Source: Molanna angustata (taxonomy: Eukaryota > Arthropoda > Insecta > Trichoptera > Molannidae). Taken from it: a stretch of DNA of 64,000 nucleotides. Location: assembly GCA_963576475.1 (NCBI GenBank), contig OY754970.1, forward strand, positions 28,037,091 to 28,101,090, read 5' to 3'. The notes beneath the pieces are model-generated. The model worked only from the letters and a program-made list of their open reading frames with translations, had not been told where the DNA came from and made no database searches. Position numbers and translations under genes: made by a program. The first letter of the stretch is position 1. Every line of letters starts with the position of its first letter. Shown here one piece after another: positions 11,267 through 23,125 of the stretch.

Positions 11267-11884
11267 CATACATACATACATACATACCATCACGCCATGT
11301 CCCTTGCGGGGTAGGCAGAGAGAACCGAACGCCACATCTTTCTATCCTGGCACGCATCCCTCGCCTCATCCACATTCATGCATCGTCTCATACATTTTCG
11401 TCTATTGCTCACACTTCTAACATTTCCGTCTTTCAAAATTTCGTTCACATGGTCGTGCCATCCCTTTCTTGGGCGTCCCCGAACTCTCATTCCATTCCTT
11501 TCTGCTCTGTATATTTTCTTCTACAGGCGCTCCTCATTCATTCTCCCCATGTGACCAAACCATCTCAATGTGTTCACTTTCATTCTAGTAATGACATCTT
11601 TATTCATCTTACATTCTTTCCTTATATCCTCGTTTCTTACCCGGTCATACTTCGTTCTATTACAAATCCTTAACGATCTCATTTCAACTGCATTTATTCT
11701 ACTTTCATGTGTCTTCTGCCATGTCCAGGTTTCACTTGCATACGTCAAGGTTGGCACTACGATGGCGTTATGAATGGCAACTTTGCCATCCTTTGATATG
11801 TTGCGATCATTCATAATTGGTCATAGTGCTCCATTCACTCTGTTTCCTGCCATAACTGTTCTTTTGATCTCTTTATCGAGTAAA
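11267..11884 (-). mobile_element. LINE C-terminal fragment with (TATG)n tail
   Basis: Bounded by a perfect 12-bp target duplication AAAGATTTTCTA (11255-11266 and 11885-11896). On the minus strand it ends in GGGACATGGCGTGATGG followed by (TATG)n. The same 3' end is seen at 57832-58490, so both belong to one family. The clade was not assigned. Confidence 0.85.
11290..11814 (-). pseudogene. LINE protein C-terminus, broken
   Basis: Two reading frames cover the region after the RT core: TLTYASETWTWQ and NAVEMRSLRICNRTKYDR in one frame, then RVRGRPRKGWHDHVNEIL through RSVLSAYPARDMA in another. A frameshift lies near 11500. It aligns by eye over its whole length with the better preserved copy at 57845-58411. 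The segment follows the RT thumb and has no independent catalytic motif. Confidence 0.8.
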
Positions 11885-11944
11885 AAAGATTTTCTATAAC
11901 ATTAAAATAATGATTATTCAAATAATGTTAAATGAACAAATAAA

Positions 11945-12110
11945 TAAATATCTGAGACACAGTTTTTAATTGTGTTTTCAGTCTGGATCTGTGAGACAAT
12001 TAATATCGTAAGTCTCCAGAATGTGGCAACTTGTTATTGGGTGCATAATACAACATAGTATCTGTAGGTTGCCCAAGAAGCAAAATTAAATAAATAAATA
12101 AATACTGAAG
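11945..12110 (+). mobile_element. SINE family 1, head missing
   Basis: Starts near GAGACACAGTTTTTAATTG and continues through GGATCTGTGAGACAATTAAT and CAACTTGTTATTGGGTGC to GTTGCCCAAGAAGC and an (AAAT)n tail. The tRNA-like promoter seen in the copy at 17881 is lost. Confidence 0.8.
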
Positions 12111-12919
12111 TAATTAATTATTGCGGCTAACTCGGAAATCAAGCAAAATCACCCTTTATGTCGGTTCACAATACTTTCTAAGAAATTCATTCTATTGATT
12201 CGAATTTCTTATTTACCAAAAAAAAAATTTAAAAAAATGACTTAATTATTAATTACACCGACTGAGTGTCAAGGCAATTATTATTATTTTATATTTCATA
12301 ACAGTTTCTTTTCGAAGCACTTTGACGACTTCAGTTTGGTTGGTTTCGTAACCGATTTTTACGTCGTCGGTGAAATACACTTTTGTTTTGTTTAATCATA
12401 ATTACTTTTTAAAATTAATTTGACTTACAAACAACGTAATTTTCCATCCACACGGCACGACCGAGAACGTGAGTGATGTAACCCTACTTGAATGAACCGT
12501 TCTACTTTAAAACAATACTTCGGGGGCGATATAAATTAAAAGGTTGCTCTATACAATGCGACAAGTTCGTTTGTTTTTTAATTGTTAAATGATTAAACAA
12601 TTCGACTTTCAACCTTCTCGGTTTGTTCAAATAAATTTAAAAAACTATTCTTTCTGAACAATATCGTAATTCAAATCAACGCAGTTAGAATTTGTCATAA
12701 GTAACATGCATATAACGTTATTATGAAGACAAAAACACATCAGAAATTTTTTGCAACTTTTTTACAACCAATTACTGCCGTTCAATCATATTCTGAGCTG
12801 TAATAAAAAATATTGAAAAATAATCAAGTTACAGCACTAGGACAGGATAGAAATATATTGGTTGCGCATCACCTTCAGAAAATCATGTCTAAATCTATAA
12901 TATTTCGCATTGAATATGT
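12111..12919. other. AT-rich spacer
   Basis: No coding or repeat signal identified. Confidence 0.4.
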
Positions 12920-13053
12920 CTATCTCAGCTGAGAAGGTATTTTTGTATTGGCTACATGTGCGTGTAATTGTGGAATTTTTCCTGATATTCGTTCTACTTG
13001 TTGAACATGAAGTAATTGATGTCTGCGAACCATTCTACCTGGAACTTGGATAC
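12920..13053 (-). CDS. possible terminal coding exon, function unknown
   Basis: On the minus strand a pyrimidine-containing stretch ending TATTTTAG precedes an open stretch of about 44 codons ending in TAG at 12920-12922. The peptide (GIQVPGRMVRRHQLLHVQQ, later LHAHVANTKIPSQLR) has balanced composition and does not look like AT-rich noise or a known retroelement. I do not recognise the protein. If real, it is the last exon of a minus-strand gene, entering in phase 1. It could equally be a chance open stretch. Confidence 0.28.
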
Positions 13054-13424
13054 CTAAAATAGGCAAATGTACAAATGCGTACATATTATGTTGTTTATAA
13101 ATTAACAATAGATTTACCTAGAAAATTTATAACAATGTATATAAATAGACGATCCTGTATAGCCTTATATAAATTTTATTGTTTTGGTTCCTTCTATCTC
13201 CTTCACACAAGTATAACTTGTCTCTTTCCTAGTACATCATATTGTGTCTAAAATTTCCCACTTTTAACGAGGTAATTAGATGGATCCGAACGCCATACAA
13301 TTGTTATTCATTGCCTACATGCACTGGCTGGTCGCTCAATATTGAATCCCTTAAATTTTACTTAAAAGTACTTCACGAATAAAATAATTATTAAGTTATA
13401 TTCTTGCTCGCTTTGTGTTTCTTT

Positions 13425-13592
13425 TTAAGAATAAATATGCCCTTTTGAAAAGTTCATATACCTCCTTGTATATTCCCCTAACTAAGCATAAATGCTTGTG
13501 GTATAGGCGATCGAAATCGTTCAAGGGAGCTTGGGTGGCGTTCGAACTCGTCATTACTCGATTACTAATCCGCTCCGCTCTGCCACCGACAT
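13425..13592 (-). mobile_element. tRNA-SINE family 2
   Basis: On the minus strand a tRNA-like head, GGTGGCAGAGCGG (box A) and GAGTTCGAACGCC (box B), is followed by the body GAACGATTTCGATCGCC and a tail near TATTTATTCTTAAAAAG. The same order is seen at 16470-16655. Confidence 0.75.
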
Positions 13593-13599
13593 CTTAAAC

Positions 13600-14100
13600 T
13601 TTTCAATTTTTGTTAACACATTTCTCTTTTGGCTCCATTTTAATTCGATTGTAATAAATTTATATGCATTCGTTTTTTTTTCTACCATGTATCGCATTTT
13701 ATCCATCATTTAAATAGTGATAGGTACTATCGCATATTTTTTTATCTCAAAATAATTTTATATTAATTTCAAATATAAATTTTGTGTATCACAGTACATT
13801 ACTAAGTTTGGTACAAAGATGTAAATGAATGCACTATTACAACTCTTGGTTTCATATTATCTTCTATACGTCTGTAGTAGAATGTTCTTGAATAGTTTCC
13901 TCTAAGGGATAATTTTACATCCTGCATTAATGCAAGCAATATGGTCCTATCTCTGTACCATTGTTCTTTCTAGACGTTCAAAGAGTGGTATAGAGACTGC
14001 AAATACTTAATTTTGAAATAGTTTTATTCGTAAAATATTTATTACTTCTTTATTTTTCAAAATTATTACTCAAAATAAGCCACTTTATATCATACAAACT
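13600..14100. other. AT-rich spacer
   Basis: Nothing identifiable. Confidence 0.4.
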
Positions 14101-14350
14101 TCAATATATTCAGGAGTTGTGTCCGAGAAAAGAGCTCTCTGGGAGGCATTTCCCACTCAATTCGTCCGGATCGCAGAGCAACAACTCCCTAAAGGAGTTG
14201 AGCAGAGTCAACAAAGCGACTAACTATGACCAATGTTTTGATGTGAGCGGTCCCATTAAGTGGAATGCACTGCCTCCAAACGTCCACAGTTCTCAAAGTA
14301 AGAACACTTTCACTAAAGGACTGCAAACTGTTTTTGTTTCGTCAAACTGA
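14100..14350 (+). pseudogene. Jockey/CR1-like LINE protein C-terminus
   Basis: The segment ends FDVSGPIKWNALPPNVHSS…FTKGLQTVF, the usual end of Jockey/CR1-type polymerases (an [GP].WN.LP motif followed by a basic helix). Upstream RT is absent. Further LINE 3'-end-like runs follow at 14425-14460 (minus) and about 14870-14935. Confidence 0.6.
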
Positions 14351-14359
14351 ACCATCAGC

Positions 14360-15470
14360 GCCCTTGGAATATTCGTGAATCATTAAACGACGATATAAAA
14401 ATATATATTTTAATTATTTTTAATATTTATTTATTTGACTCTAAGTTAAGAAACCTTTACAATAAATAAACCATACATACAGTGGCTACATAGTATTTAA
14501 AAAGTAAATTGCATGAACATTTTTGCCTATTATTTAAGAAATATTGTTGGTCTTTTTTGTTGTTTTTTGGCAGCATTCACTAATTCACTGTGGGTAAGTA
14601 TGTAGGTAGTTATTCACACCATTCATCTTTATATATTATATTCAGTCAGTAATATTCTTATGTCCATGCTTTGTAATTATTTTATTTCATTTGAGTCGTT
14701 TTATTTTATTTATTCTGTGGTTCTTAATGTATCTACTGTCGTGTCTAATTTACCTTACTCATGTGTTTTTATTTTTTTATATTATCTGCTTACGTTGATA
14801 TGTATAGATGTTATGAATGTTTATAAATTGTGTTTCTTTAGTTAAATTTATGCTGTGTCATCTAATATTTTGCTTTGTAAAGGTCTTTAAGCCGTGAATG
14901 TCTGAATAAATAAACAAATAAAAAAATATATATTGTTTATAAAATAGTGTCAATGTTTTCTTGGCTGTTAAATTTCTTTTATTTTTAATTAATTAGCTCA
15001 ATTATAATCTGTTGCAGTCCTTCATCATTGATTACTCGTGTGTCTAAACCATTGATGTAAGTTATTAAGTTTTGTTTTCAATATCTCAACTCTATCATAG
15101 GTCGTCCTATACATACATACTTATAAAGGTAATAATTTCCTACTTAGCATTCATTTTTTTGGATAAATTTCGTGCAAAGTCAATCACTTAATGTTCAAAC
15201 AAGTTTGTGAAATCGGGCTTGTTACCAAAATACAATATCTCACAATCATCCCAAGTAACACGAATTCTCATATAAATTCAATAGTTAAATATTCCTTTTC
15301 TTAAACAGCAAGACAAATAAAAAATGTACGACTGAAATTAATTGACACAGCATAATGAAATAATTGACAGACGCTGAAATATAATCGTTCAAATATTATT
15401 TGATAATTATTTCTCAAGTATATGTATTTCTTAAATATTTATTTATACAAATTGAGACGACCTAACATAC
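14360..15470. other. AT-rich spacer with LINE 3' UTR debris
   Basis: A polyadenylated LINE-like end (GTAAAGGTCTTTAAGCCGTG, then AATAAATAAA) lies at about 14870-14935. The rest is unassigned. Confidence 0.4.
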
Positions 15471-15672
15471 ACATTATATATCAAGCCATGATAGGGGAGA
15501 TTTGTATGGCCAGGTGTACATTTTTTATGTTTTTTTTTTCAATTTTAAAGTCAAAAAACACTTAGAGGCTTCGCATGGATACGTGTTAAATTAATATTTG
15601 ATATAGTACCTGTTAGAAGCAATATTAAATCAAATAAAATACTATCGCCATCGACAGTTGGATCGCATGTGT
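15470..15672 (+). mobile_element. internally deleted copy of the ATCCAACTGTCGAT element
   Basis: Contains CTTAGAGGCTTCGCA from one end of the family and terminates ATCGACAGTTGGATC, the terminal repeat seen at 24911. A SINE family 1 tail piece (GATATAGTACCTGTTAG) sits inside at about 15585-15625. The complete copy is at 24911-25930. Confidence 0.55.
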
Positions 15673-15679
15673 TATATGT

Positions 15680-16160
15680 AACTAGTTTTATAAAAACGTG
15701 TTTATGTATAATCAGTGAATCCGTATGTATTGCAATAACTGTAGCGTAGAATCATTTCTTAATTATCCGTCTGAGTGTGTGTCTAGTAATATCCACAGTC
15801 GCGTTATTATGTTAATAACCAGAGTGGAAAAGGCATTCATACATAAATACTACATACCCTACATATAATACAGGGATAAGCACCCCCACCCCTCCCTCTC
15901 TCTGCTGGAACTAGCGGTCGTCGAGGTTTGATTGTACCACCTAACTGTGCTAGGAATCTGTAGGTTTTATTATTCGGTTACTATTTTCGCGTTGTTAGTG
16001 TAATACAACGAAATTTTCTTCAAGCATCTTCGCAGAATAGAATATCGAGCATATTCACCTTATGCATGAGTTTCGCTCCTACTTATTTGAAATTTAATCT
16101 TTCACTTCAATATTTTTTTTTGTTATATTACTTACTTTACGAGTCCGAGATCTTCATTCC
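15680..16160. other. spacer
   Basis: No gene seen. Confidence 0.35.
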
Positions 16161-16164
16161 AGAA

Positions 16165-16395
16165 TACAGCAGGCGCAACGGCATTGTCACTGACCATCAT
16201 CATGTCATCTGCAATCGCACCTCACTGGCATGTCTCGACATATAAGGAGGTGTTCGTCAGTCTTTATCTCGCCCCAATTGCAGGAGACATCCTCTTCCAT
16301 CCTTATACCCCACCTGAGCATGTTTTGTTTGCACTCGGTGACACCGACGCGTTATCTATTAAGTGTATATTACTCATTCTATATACATAATATCT
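16165..16395 (-). pseudogene. decayed LINE C-terminal zinc region
   Basis: On the minus strand short pieces in different frames resemble the end of LINE proteins such as the copy at 54621 (a TDEHLLICRDMP-like stretch, then DNAVAPAVFWNE). Heavily frameshifted. Confidence 0.4.
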
Positions 16396-16469
16396 ACTTT
16401 ATACAAAAAAGTGTTAAAAAGTAAATCTGATATAGACTGACAAAAGCTTCTCTAGTTGAAATTACTGAT

Positions 16470-16655
16470 ATAAGATGGGTAGTTGCAGAGCGGTCAACAC
16501 GCTGGGTTAGTAATCAATGGGTCGCGAGTTTGAATCCTGCCACGACTGATTTCATTCACCTATAGCACAAACATTTATACCTTAGTTTAGAGGGAATGTA
16601 TGAGGATGTATATTTACTTGTTTCAAGGAAATATTCATTCTTTAAAAAAATCTTT
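16470..16655 (+). mobile_element. tRNA-SINE family 2, best copy
   Basis: The head has box A in GTAGTTGCAGAGCGG and box B in GCGAGTTTGAATCC. The body runs CATTCACCTATAGCACAAAC through GGGAATGTATGAGGATG to TATTCATTCTTTAAAAAAA. The non-tRNA body and A-rich tail argue against a true tRNA gene. Confidence 0.75.
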
Positions 16656-16659
16656 TAAT

Positions 16660-17880
16660 GAAATAATATTTGGCATAAAAAAAACATAATATATCCAAAC
16701 GTTCAAAATGCTCTCACAATAAATTAATTTAGTTTTGATAGTCATTTTCACGCTGTACTCCTCACTACCAAGTCACTCCATAAATCGTTCATATTTTTTA
16801 TGGAAATCATTTAGTTTGTTAATATTTTTTTTTTATATATTTTATTCTGAAAACTTTGTAATTATTTAATATCATTTTATGAAAGTGAGAAGTCTTTTTA
16901 GCAATTTGAAAATAAAAATATCAAAGTTTAAGTTTCCTGAACTTGGGGTCACTTTGAAATATTTGACAGTCAAAAAAATCTCATGGAGTCTAAGCGAGTA
17001 CTAGATATACAAATTGGCAAAACTTGATAAGAATCGAATGAGTACTATAGTCTATAATCAATAAAGTAGAATAAACACACCGTAAATAGCACATAGTACA
17101 CAGAACAAACACACACAGACACATTGTTCTTAAACTTTCAGAAAACAATCTAAGCATGATTCGTGTTGATAATCTGCAATAAAATATAACATTAAAAATT
17201 GCGAATTTATAACTACCCACTATTTAGTTATTAAAGATTTAGATAAAATATCGGAAAATCATCGATATAATAAAGCCATATAACGATCGTTGAAAACCGA
17301 CCTAAAGTTATGAAAGATGTGTAAAAAATGAGGAAACACATTGATCAAAAAAATCTTTGGTTCATGACGTTTTTTTTACAATCAAAATCATTGCCGGTAG
17401 AAAATATTTTTTTATTGCTACATTAAATTTATTTTGTTACATACTTGGAGTACCCTCATGGACCATTCTCCCTTTTACAGTTAATGGAGCATCGCTTTCT
17501 TCCGCCAGTGTCCCTGGATGCAATAATATCCCAGTGACTAATAAACTAACGAGTTATCCTGCCTGCCTGTTCTTCCTTCCCAGATCCTTAGACCCCATCT
17601 ACTCCCTCATCTTCACACGACAGCATAAATTAACCATTATAACCGAAGCACTTTTATAGGACTAGTAGCAACCAAAGAGATATACGAACGCAAGATTAAT
17701 TCAATATTTATGACAAAATTGTATTATTCTTTGTTAGTACAATATAAAGGTGCCTCCTGCTTATGTAAGACATTAAGAATATTTTCATTGTTGATATTTA
17801 ATGGGATCACTATTTTTTTAAATTGTATGGAGATATAGTCCTGCTTACTCTTTATTTATTTATCTTCTTATACACATAAT
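16660..17880. other. AT-rich spacer
   Basis: A piece at 16750-16790 (CTCCTCACTACCAAGTCAC) recurs inverted at about 27430-27460, so a low-copy dispersed repeat is present. A 100-codon open stretch at 17357-17659 was judged non-coding. Confidence 0.4.
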
Positions 17881-18125
17881 GTCGGCCTTCGTGGCTCAGT
17901 TGGTTAGGTATCTGACTGCTGATCCAAGGGTCCCGGGTTCGATTCCCGGTGGAGACACAGTTTTCAATTGTGTTTTCAGTATCGATCTGTGAGACGATTA
18001 ATATCGTAAGTCCCCAGAATGTAGCAACTTGTTATTGGGTGCGTGTTAAATAATTATTTGACATAGTACCTGTTAGTTGCCCGAGAAGCTACATAAACAG
18101 TAAACATAAAATAAAAAAATAAAAT
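17881..18125 (+). mobile_element. tRNA-SINE family 1, complete reference copy
   Basis: Box A TGGCTCAGTTGG lies at 17892-17903 and box B GGTTCGATTCC at 17936-17946, the pol III internal promoter of a tRNA. The unrelated body continues GGAGACACAGTTTTCAATTG, GATCTGTGAGACGATTAATA, CAACTTGTTATTGGGTGCG, then TAGTTGCCCGAGAAGC and an (AAAAT)n tail. Other copies lie at 4731-6652, 11945-12110, 38505-38712 and 44790-44995. Such SINEs are copied by LINE machinery. Confidence 0.9.
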
Positions 18126-18140
18126 AAACAGTAAAATAAT

Positions 18141-18195
18141 TTGTACACTGCCGGGTTTTTGCCAAACGGCAGTTTCTTCCAACCAACCATTGTTG
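18141..18195 (-). repeat. SINE family 3 body with conserved hairpin
   Basis: On the minus strand it reads GGTTGGTTGGAAGAAACTGCC, four loop bases, then GGCA and CCCGGCAGTGTACAA. The stem is shared with copies at 52584-52630, 61468-61517 and 62300-62350, but the loop differs in each. Confidence 0.6.
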
Positions 18196-18606
18196 TTGAT
18201 GATGATGATGATAATATACAATACAATGTGTACTATGACAATAATGTTATGGCATAAAAAATATATAATAAAGATAACAAAAAAAGCAAAAATAATTTGA
18301 ATGTAAACAGTTCATAGCAATGATAGGAAAATAAAAGAATCAGGAAAGGAAGAGGAGAGGAAGAAGACACTAGTTATTATCAGATAGATATTTTAGCTTT
18401 TGTATTTTTTTGAATATGTTTAATGAGATAGCCGACTTAATATTAAGACTATTTCATAACTATGTAGGTTAGTTAAATAAATCGGTATCTTGTTTTTTAA
18501 TATAAATTGTTGTTTAAAAGGACTATATATACTTCCAATATATATGTAAACTTCTTCTTCTTCTTTGCCCTCAATCTCAGGGATTTGTTGGCAGTAAAGC
18601 GATGCA

Positions 18607-18912
18607 AAGAAATGAAGATCAGACGCCAGACAAAAGTTGTTGATGTCACGGATCGAGTTGCAAAACTTAAATGGCAATGGGCAGGTCATGTTGCCAGACA
18701 GGGTACGGACAGATGGGCACCCAGAATTCTAAATTGGAGACCATGGGATATGAAAAGGCGAATAGGCCGGCCCCAGAAAAGGTGGGCCGATGATATTGTC
18801 CCTGTCGCTGGAAGCAGATGGGTTCAAAAAGCCCAAAAAAAGATGAGTGGAAGCTTTTAGAAGAGGCCTACATCCAGCAGTAGATAGATGGCTGAGAAAG
18901 AAAAAGAAGAAG
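18607..18912 (+). mobile_element. RTE LINE, extreme 5' truncation
   Basis: Only the last ~100 codons of the RTE protein remain (KIRRQTKVVDVTDRVAKL, AGHVARQGTDRWAPR, GRPQKRWADDIVPVAG), then a (GAA)n tail. The 11-bp duplication AAAGCGATGCA (18596-18606 and 18913-18923) fixes the ends. It closely matches the C-terminus of the copy at 4808-6481. Confidence 0.9.
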
Positions 18913-18929
18913 AAAGCGATGCATCTCTT

Positions 18930-20030
18930 TCTTTCTTTACGTAGGAGGTATACTTCATGTCCTCGTTACAGAAAGGTTAAATAAATAATAGTGACCTATT
19001 TATTGCAAAATGGCCATCTCAGAAAAGAGAAGAATTACGTTAGAAATTATAAATTCTTCGTAAAATGTGAAGTCGTTTTAATTTGGTTTACAAATTTCAT
19101 TTATTTTTAAGTTGGATTAAAGTTTTTTCAAATTTTCTTTAAGCATATGAGATTTTAATAAAATATAAGAATTTGATTATTTTTATTTCGATTTAGGTAA
19201 TACAAACTAAAATAATGCTTTTTCACCTATGTATAGCCATACATCTATACATAACTTATAAAGAAGAAAACTTATTTTAATGAACAAGTAATATATCGTA
19301 CAAATAAATTTCAATTTTGTATTTTATGCATGTTGTGACGTCTCTAGTTGGCTATTGGCTCTTATTATTATGTATAATTTACTTGGCGATTCGATATTTT
19401 CACGTACCCTGAATAAATCCTAAATGGAAAACTTTCTTGCTAGGTACGTGGTGTAGTAATATTAGAGTGTATAGTGCTTCAGTAAATGGAGTGGAAGAAA
19501 CCGCTCCGCTCCTTGTTCCAGTTTCCTGCTAAAGGGGTCTACTCCGTCCACGATACGGAGATACTGAACAACTTCACACCCGTACCCAGAATCTTACCAA
19601 ATTTTAAATTAATACCATCCCTTTTACATACATACATATGATATGTTTATATACCATCCTGAATGCATAAATCTCAAATTCACACTAAAATTTAATGCTC
19701 TTTGTATATGTTATATAATATAATCTTTGGTGGGCGTTCGTTATATAATTTGGTCTGCGGGCTAATTAATTAACACGAAAAGTTTATGTAACTTACAACT
19801 GCATAATTCCTGAAATGAAAAAATTAACGAAATTTTTGAACAAATGACTGGTTTATACTACAATTTTTCAAAACTTTTCTTACAATGACTATTGGCATAT
19901 CTAAAATTATAAAGCATCGTATCTTCACACGATTTATAAGCTATTACTACGTGTTACATTTTTATAAAGTATATATTAATAAAAATATACCTCGTATTAA
20001 CCAAGAGTTTTTTTTTTGTATTTATTTATG
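18930..20030. other. AT-rich spacer
   Basis: No identifiable feature. Confidence 0.4.
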
Positions 20031-20038
20031 TATTAAGT

Positions 20039-20205
20039 CAAGGGCGTCGCCAGCCCAAGGCCCAGGGGGGGGGCAATTTAACCCATTCATAGGATATTCT
20101 CCGTATACCCTATATTATGAAGGATGAGAAAAATATGAATTGTTACATTTTTTTTAATTTCTAGAGGGGGGGGGGGCAACTGCCCCCCCCTTGGCGACGC
20201 CCTTG
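20039..20205. mobile_element. 167-bp hAT-type MITE
   Basis: Terminal inverted repeats CAAGGGCGTCGCCA and its complement TTGGCGACGCCCTTG bound the element. Flanking octamers TATTAAGT (20031-20038) and TACTAAGT (20206-20213) differ at one base. Eight-base duplications and CA(A/G)GGGCG-type ends are typical of hAT transposons. The interior has G and C homopolymer runs and no coding capacity. Confidence 0.8.
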
Positions 20206-20689
20206 TACTAAGTATAAGTTTGTCCGGAAGAAGACGGGGTTAAAATACTCAAATTCATAGTTAGTACAAAGTTATTATATATATTTTTATTAATTTATTA
20301 TAAACTTTTGTTAATAAGGTTTTTTGACAGACAATTATGTATTCTTGTTGAAACTCCACGATATCATTATTTTTAAACATTAATTTATGACATTTATTTA
20401 TCAGTTTCTGCTTCTTCTTATTCTTATTTCAGCTATCTCTACACTGCTGTATGTTTTACAAAACGATAACGCGAAAATGAAGCATATAAACATTTTGATA
20501 TTAATCAGCACCAAGACCTTGAGGTGTTTATTTATTTATTTTAACATACACGGCTTCATGCTATTTTACAAATTCACATATAAAAGTAAACGTAGAGTTC
20601 AACAGGCAAAAGTTACATTTAGCAAAAATCTATGGTATTTGAATCTAAATTAACTTGATTTAAACTCTTTTATGGAGTGTGATGTTTTA

Positions 20690-21065
20690 TGACAACGAAG
20701 CGTGGACCATCTGGTGGTGCCACACACGCATGACAAGGATCCATTGGTCAGACCGCATTCCAAACGACGACGTGGTACTGAGCAAAGTCAGAGAAACGAG
20801 ACAACTCCTAAAGAGGCTTGCCCAACCATGATCCAAATGGATAGGCTATAACATCAGGCATGCGGGTCTGCTTGTTACTATCGCCGAAGAAATGACGGAA
20901 GGAAGAAACTGTAAAGATCGCCCAAGAGACAGTTAAATGGACCAGGTGATCAGTGATGTACGCTGTAGCAGGTATCAAGAGATGAAGTGGCTGGCAAACA
21001 TCAGAGGTATGTGTATAGATGGAGTGCTAGGTGCAAATCAATCTTAGGATTGTGATCCAGAAGAA
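20690..21065 (+). pseudogene. LINE protein C-terminus, decayed
   Basis: Frame pieces such as RMTRIHWSDRIPNDDVVL and MDQVISDVRCSRYQEMKWLA resemble the post-RT region of insect LINEs of the RTE/L2 kind, ending before a GAAGAAGAATA tail. In-frame stops are present. Confidence 0.6.
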
Positions 21066-21700
21066 GAATACTGAAATCCTTAGACAGCTAACCCAAATGA
21101 TTATTTATTGTATTTTTTTTTTTATTTTATTTTATCTATTATGTAGAACATATTTTTGATGCTACAACCCTTTTATATTTTTTATTCCATTTTATTTTTT
21201 TATAATTTTGTACTTACACTGTTGCATTTTTCATGTATCATTGGTTTACAAAAAATATCCAAGACCCGAACCACAGTTGAGGAACTATTGCCAGCAAACA
21301 TTCGGTAAACCAATGATGACGATGTTATTGAAGTTCTTTTATTGTATTTTATTTACATATTTTTTTATTTTAAATTCTATATAATTTATTCTAACTAATC
21401 CAATGTTTGTTTATATGCAATTAAAAAAAATATTCATTGATACACATTGGTATAAGTAGGTAAGCAAGCCAAAAAGTTCGAGGTTGACATCTGTGCGAGA
21501 CACCGTCACCTCATTTATAAGGACTGTTGCTTTCATTGTTTACAATTAAACCAATTTCTCAATAGATGGCGTTACAAAAAGGTTTCTTCGTTTCTTCATA
21601 GATGGCAATATTAATAATGCATTATTTTCAAATGAATTGTTACACATTATTCAAATATATAGAACTTCTAAAAATTACATTGATAAGGGAACTCAATAAG
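21066..21700. other. AT-rich spacer
   Basis: No gene recognised. Confidence 0.35.
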
Positions 21701-21850
21701 AAGGCACAATTGGTGAACGTTGCGCAACCGCATAAAGTTATCATGTAAACCAACCGATCACAGGTCATACGCCTTGAGTTCCTGGCTCTTCTATAATATC
21801 CCAACTTCGTCTCTATTGAGATATTAAAAGTTTGTCAGTAAAAATATCAT
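21700..21850 (+). repeat. dispersed repeat, partner at 26690-26830
   Basis: Shares GTTGC.CAA..GCATAAAG, CAACCGATCACAGGTCATA and CTATTGAGAT blocks with 26690-26830. Family unknown. Confidence 0.45.
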
Positions 21851-21959
21851 TTGACTCCCGATAAGGAACAAATTCCAATGTTTGCGTATATGCAATTAAA
21901 TAAAATATTCGATTCATAAAATTAATTATTCACTGTTGATAGACTTTTTTAAAAATAAT

Positions 21960-22125
21960 TATTTTTGTATAACCCACAAACAGGCATTGCCTGGTGGGAT
22001 TTTTCTTTATTTATTTACTTAATTATTGAATTGTTCCCCCTTTTATAAGGCAATGCACACCCGCACACATTTCGCTGGTTACCCCACATTGTGGGATATG
22101 CCATGATGGTATGAATGAATGAATT
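21960..22125 (+). repeat. dispersed repeat with (ATGA)n tail
   Basis: Contains CACACCCGCACACATTTCGC, GGTTACCCCACATTGTGGG and ends CATGATGGTATGAATGAATG. Related copies: 26575-26690 (minus), 42440-42650 (plus) and 54445-54562 (plus). Orientation follows the tail. Probably the 3' end of a LINE or SINE. Confidence 0.55.
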
Positions 22126-22654
22126 GGTTTTTAATGTTTATATGTTTTATGATATACAAATATTTCGTTTTTTTAAGTATTGTTATTGATTTTTTTGTAT
22201 TGTTTTACATTTTTTATTTTCTATTGCGATGTAAAAAAAATTTTTTATTTATTTTATCTCAAATAATCGCTTTTTGTATACCTAATTCACATTTTGAGCG
22301 ATGAGCATATTAGTCAATACATTGCTAGTTTATCTGTGTATATTAAAATAATCAAGATTTTTATCGCCTCGCGACTCTATCTTATATCCGATTCTGAATG
22401 CATTCCTCTTTACAAGCACATCGAGATCTCCCCCCCTCGTGGGGTGACACCAGCTCCCCACAATTAGATATCTCCCAGTCATAATTCATGTGTAATCTAC
22501 TGCGGTCTCATCTTGCATTTCGCCCCGGGTACATTTTACCCTCATCCTCTCCACTTCACACGCAACTAGGGTCACAACATTACATTTTTTAACGATAAAC
22601 ATTATTTCAACAAAAAAAGTCATTGATTTAATTTTACTCATTCGTTTCTTCTTC

Positions 22655-23125
22655 TTCTTCTGTTTGTGCCATGCAGATCCTCCAGACATTGACCTGAATC
22701 TAATGCAGTCATTGTCTATATTATAATTATTGGTCCACCCAATGTTGTCCTCTTATAGCTCGGAGCTCCTCGTTGCGTTCGTGGGCCTCTTTAAGATCCC
22801 ATTGATCAAGCGGATTTTGTGATCTCGAAGAACAATTTTAAATCCTTCAAAGTTTTGGTGCCTTACTATTGTTCGATTCCCAGTAGGTTTATTTTTAGAG
22901 ATTTTACCCCTGATGTTTCTCATTTAAAAAGATCTGAAGTCAATCACAATCCACGAGTGTGAATCTTCCATTCACTTTCGTCGATTGTTCTTTTTGCACC
23001 ATGGTGCCGAGATTGCTAATCTAGAGGGCTCCGTGAGCTACTTTTCGTGCTATGCATTTTTGTCACTCACTTGGCGTTCTGTGAAGGGAGCGTTTACAGT
23101 CCCCATATGCAGAGCGAGTGGTGAT
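22655..23125 (+). mobile_element. R1/I-like LINE 3' end, copy 1
   Basis: Matches, in opposite orientation, the better copy at 28615-29590, including GTGATCTCGAAGAACAAT and TGGTGCCGAGATTGCTAAT. Coding remnants are frameshifted. Confidence 0.65.

Noticed and set aside
16470..16540. tRNA gene
   Set aside because: Same reasoning: the tRNA-like head is attached to the family 2 SINE body and lacks a full cloverleaf by eye.
17357..17659. 100-codon open frame
   Set aside because: No recognisable domain, AT-driven composition, no splice or conserved features.
17892..17950. tRNA gene
   Set aside because: Boxes A and B are good, but the sequence continues into a shared non-tRNA body with an A-rich tail found in five places, so it is a SINE.
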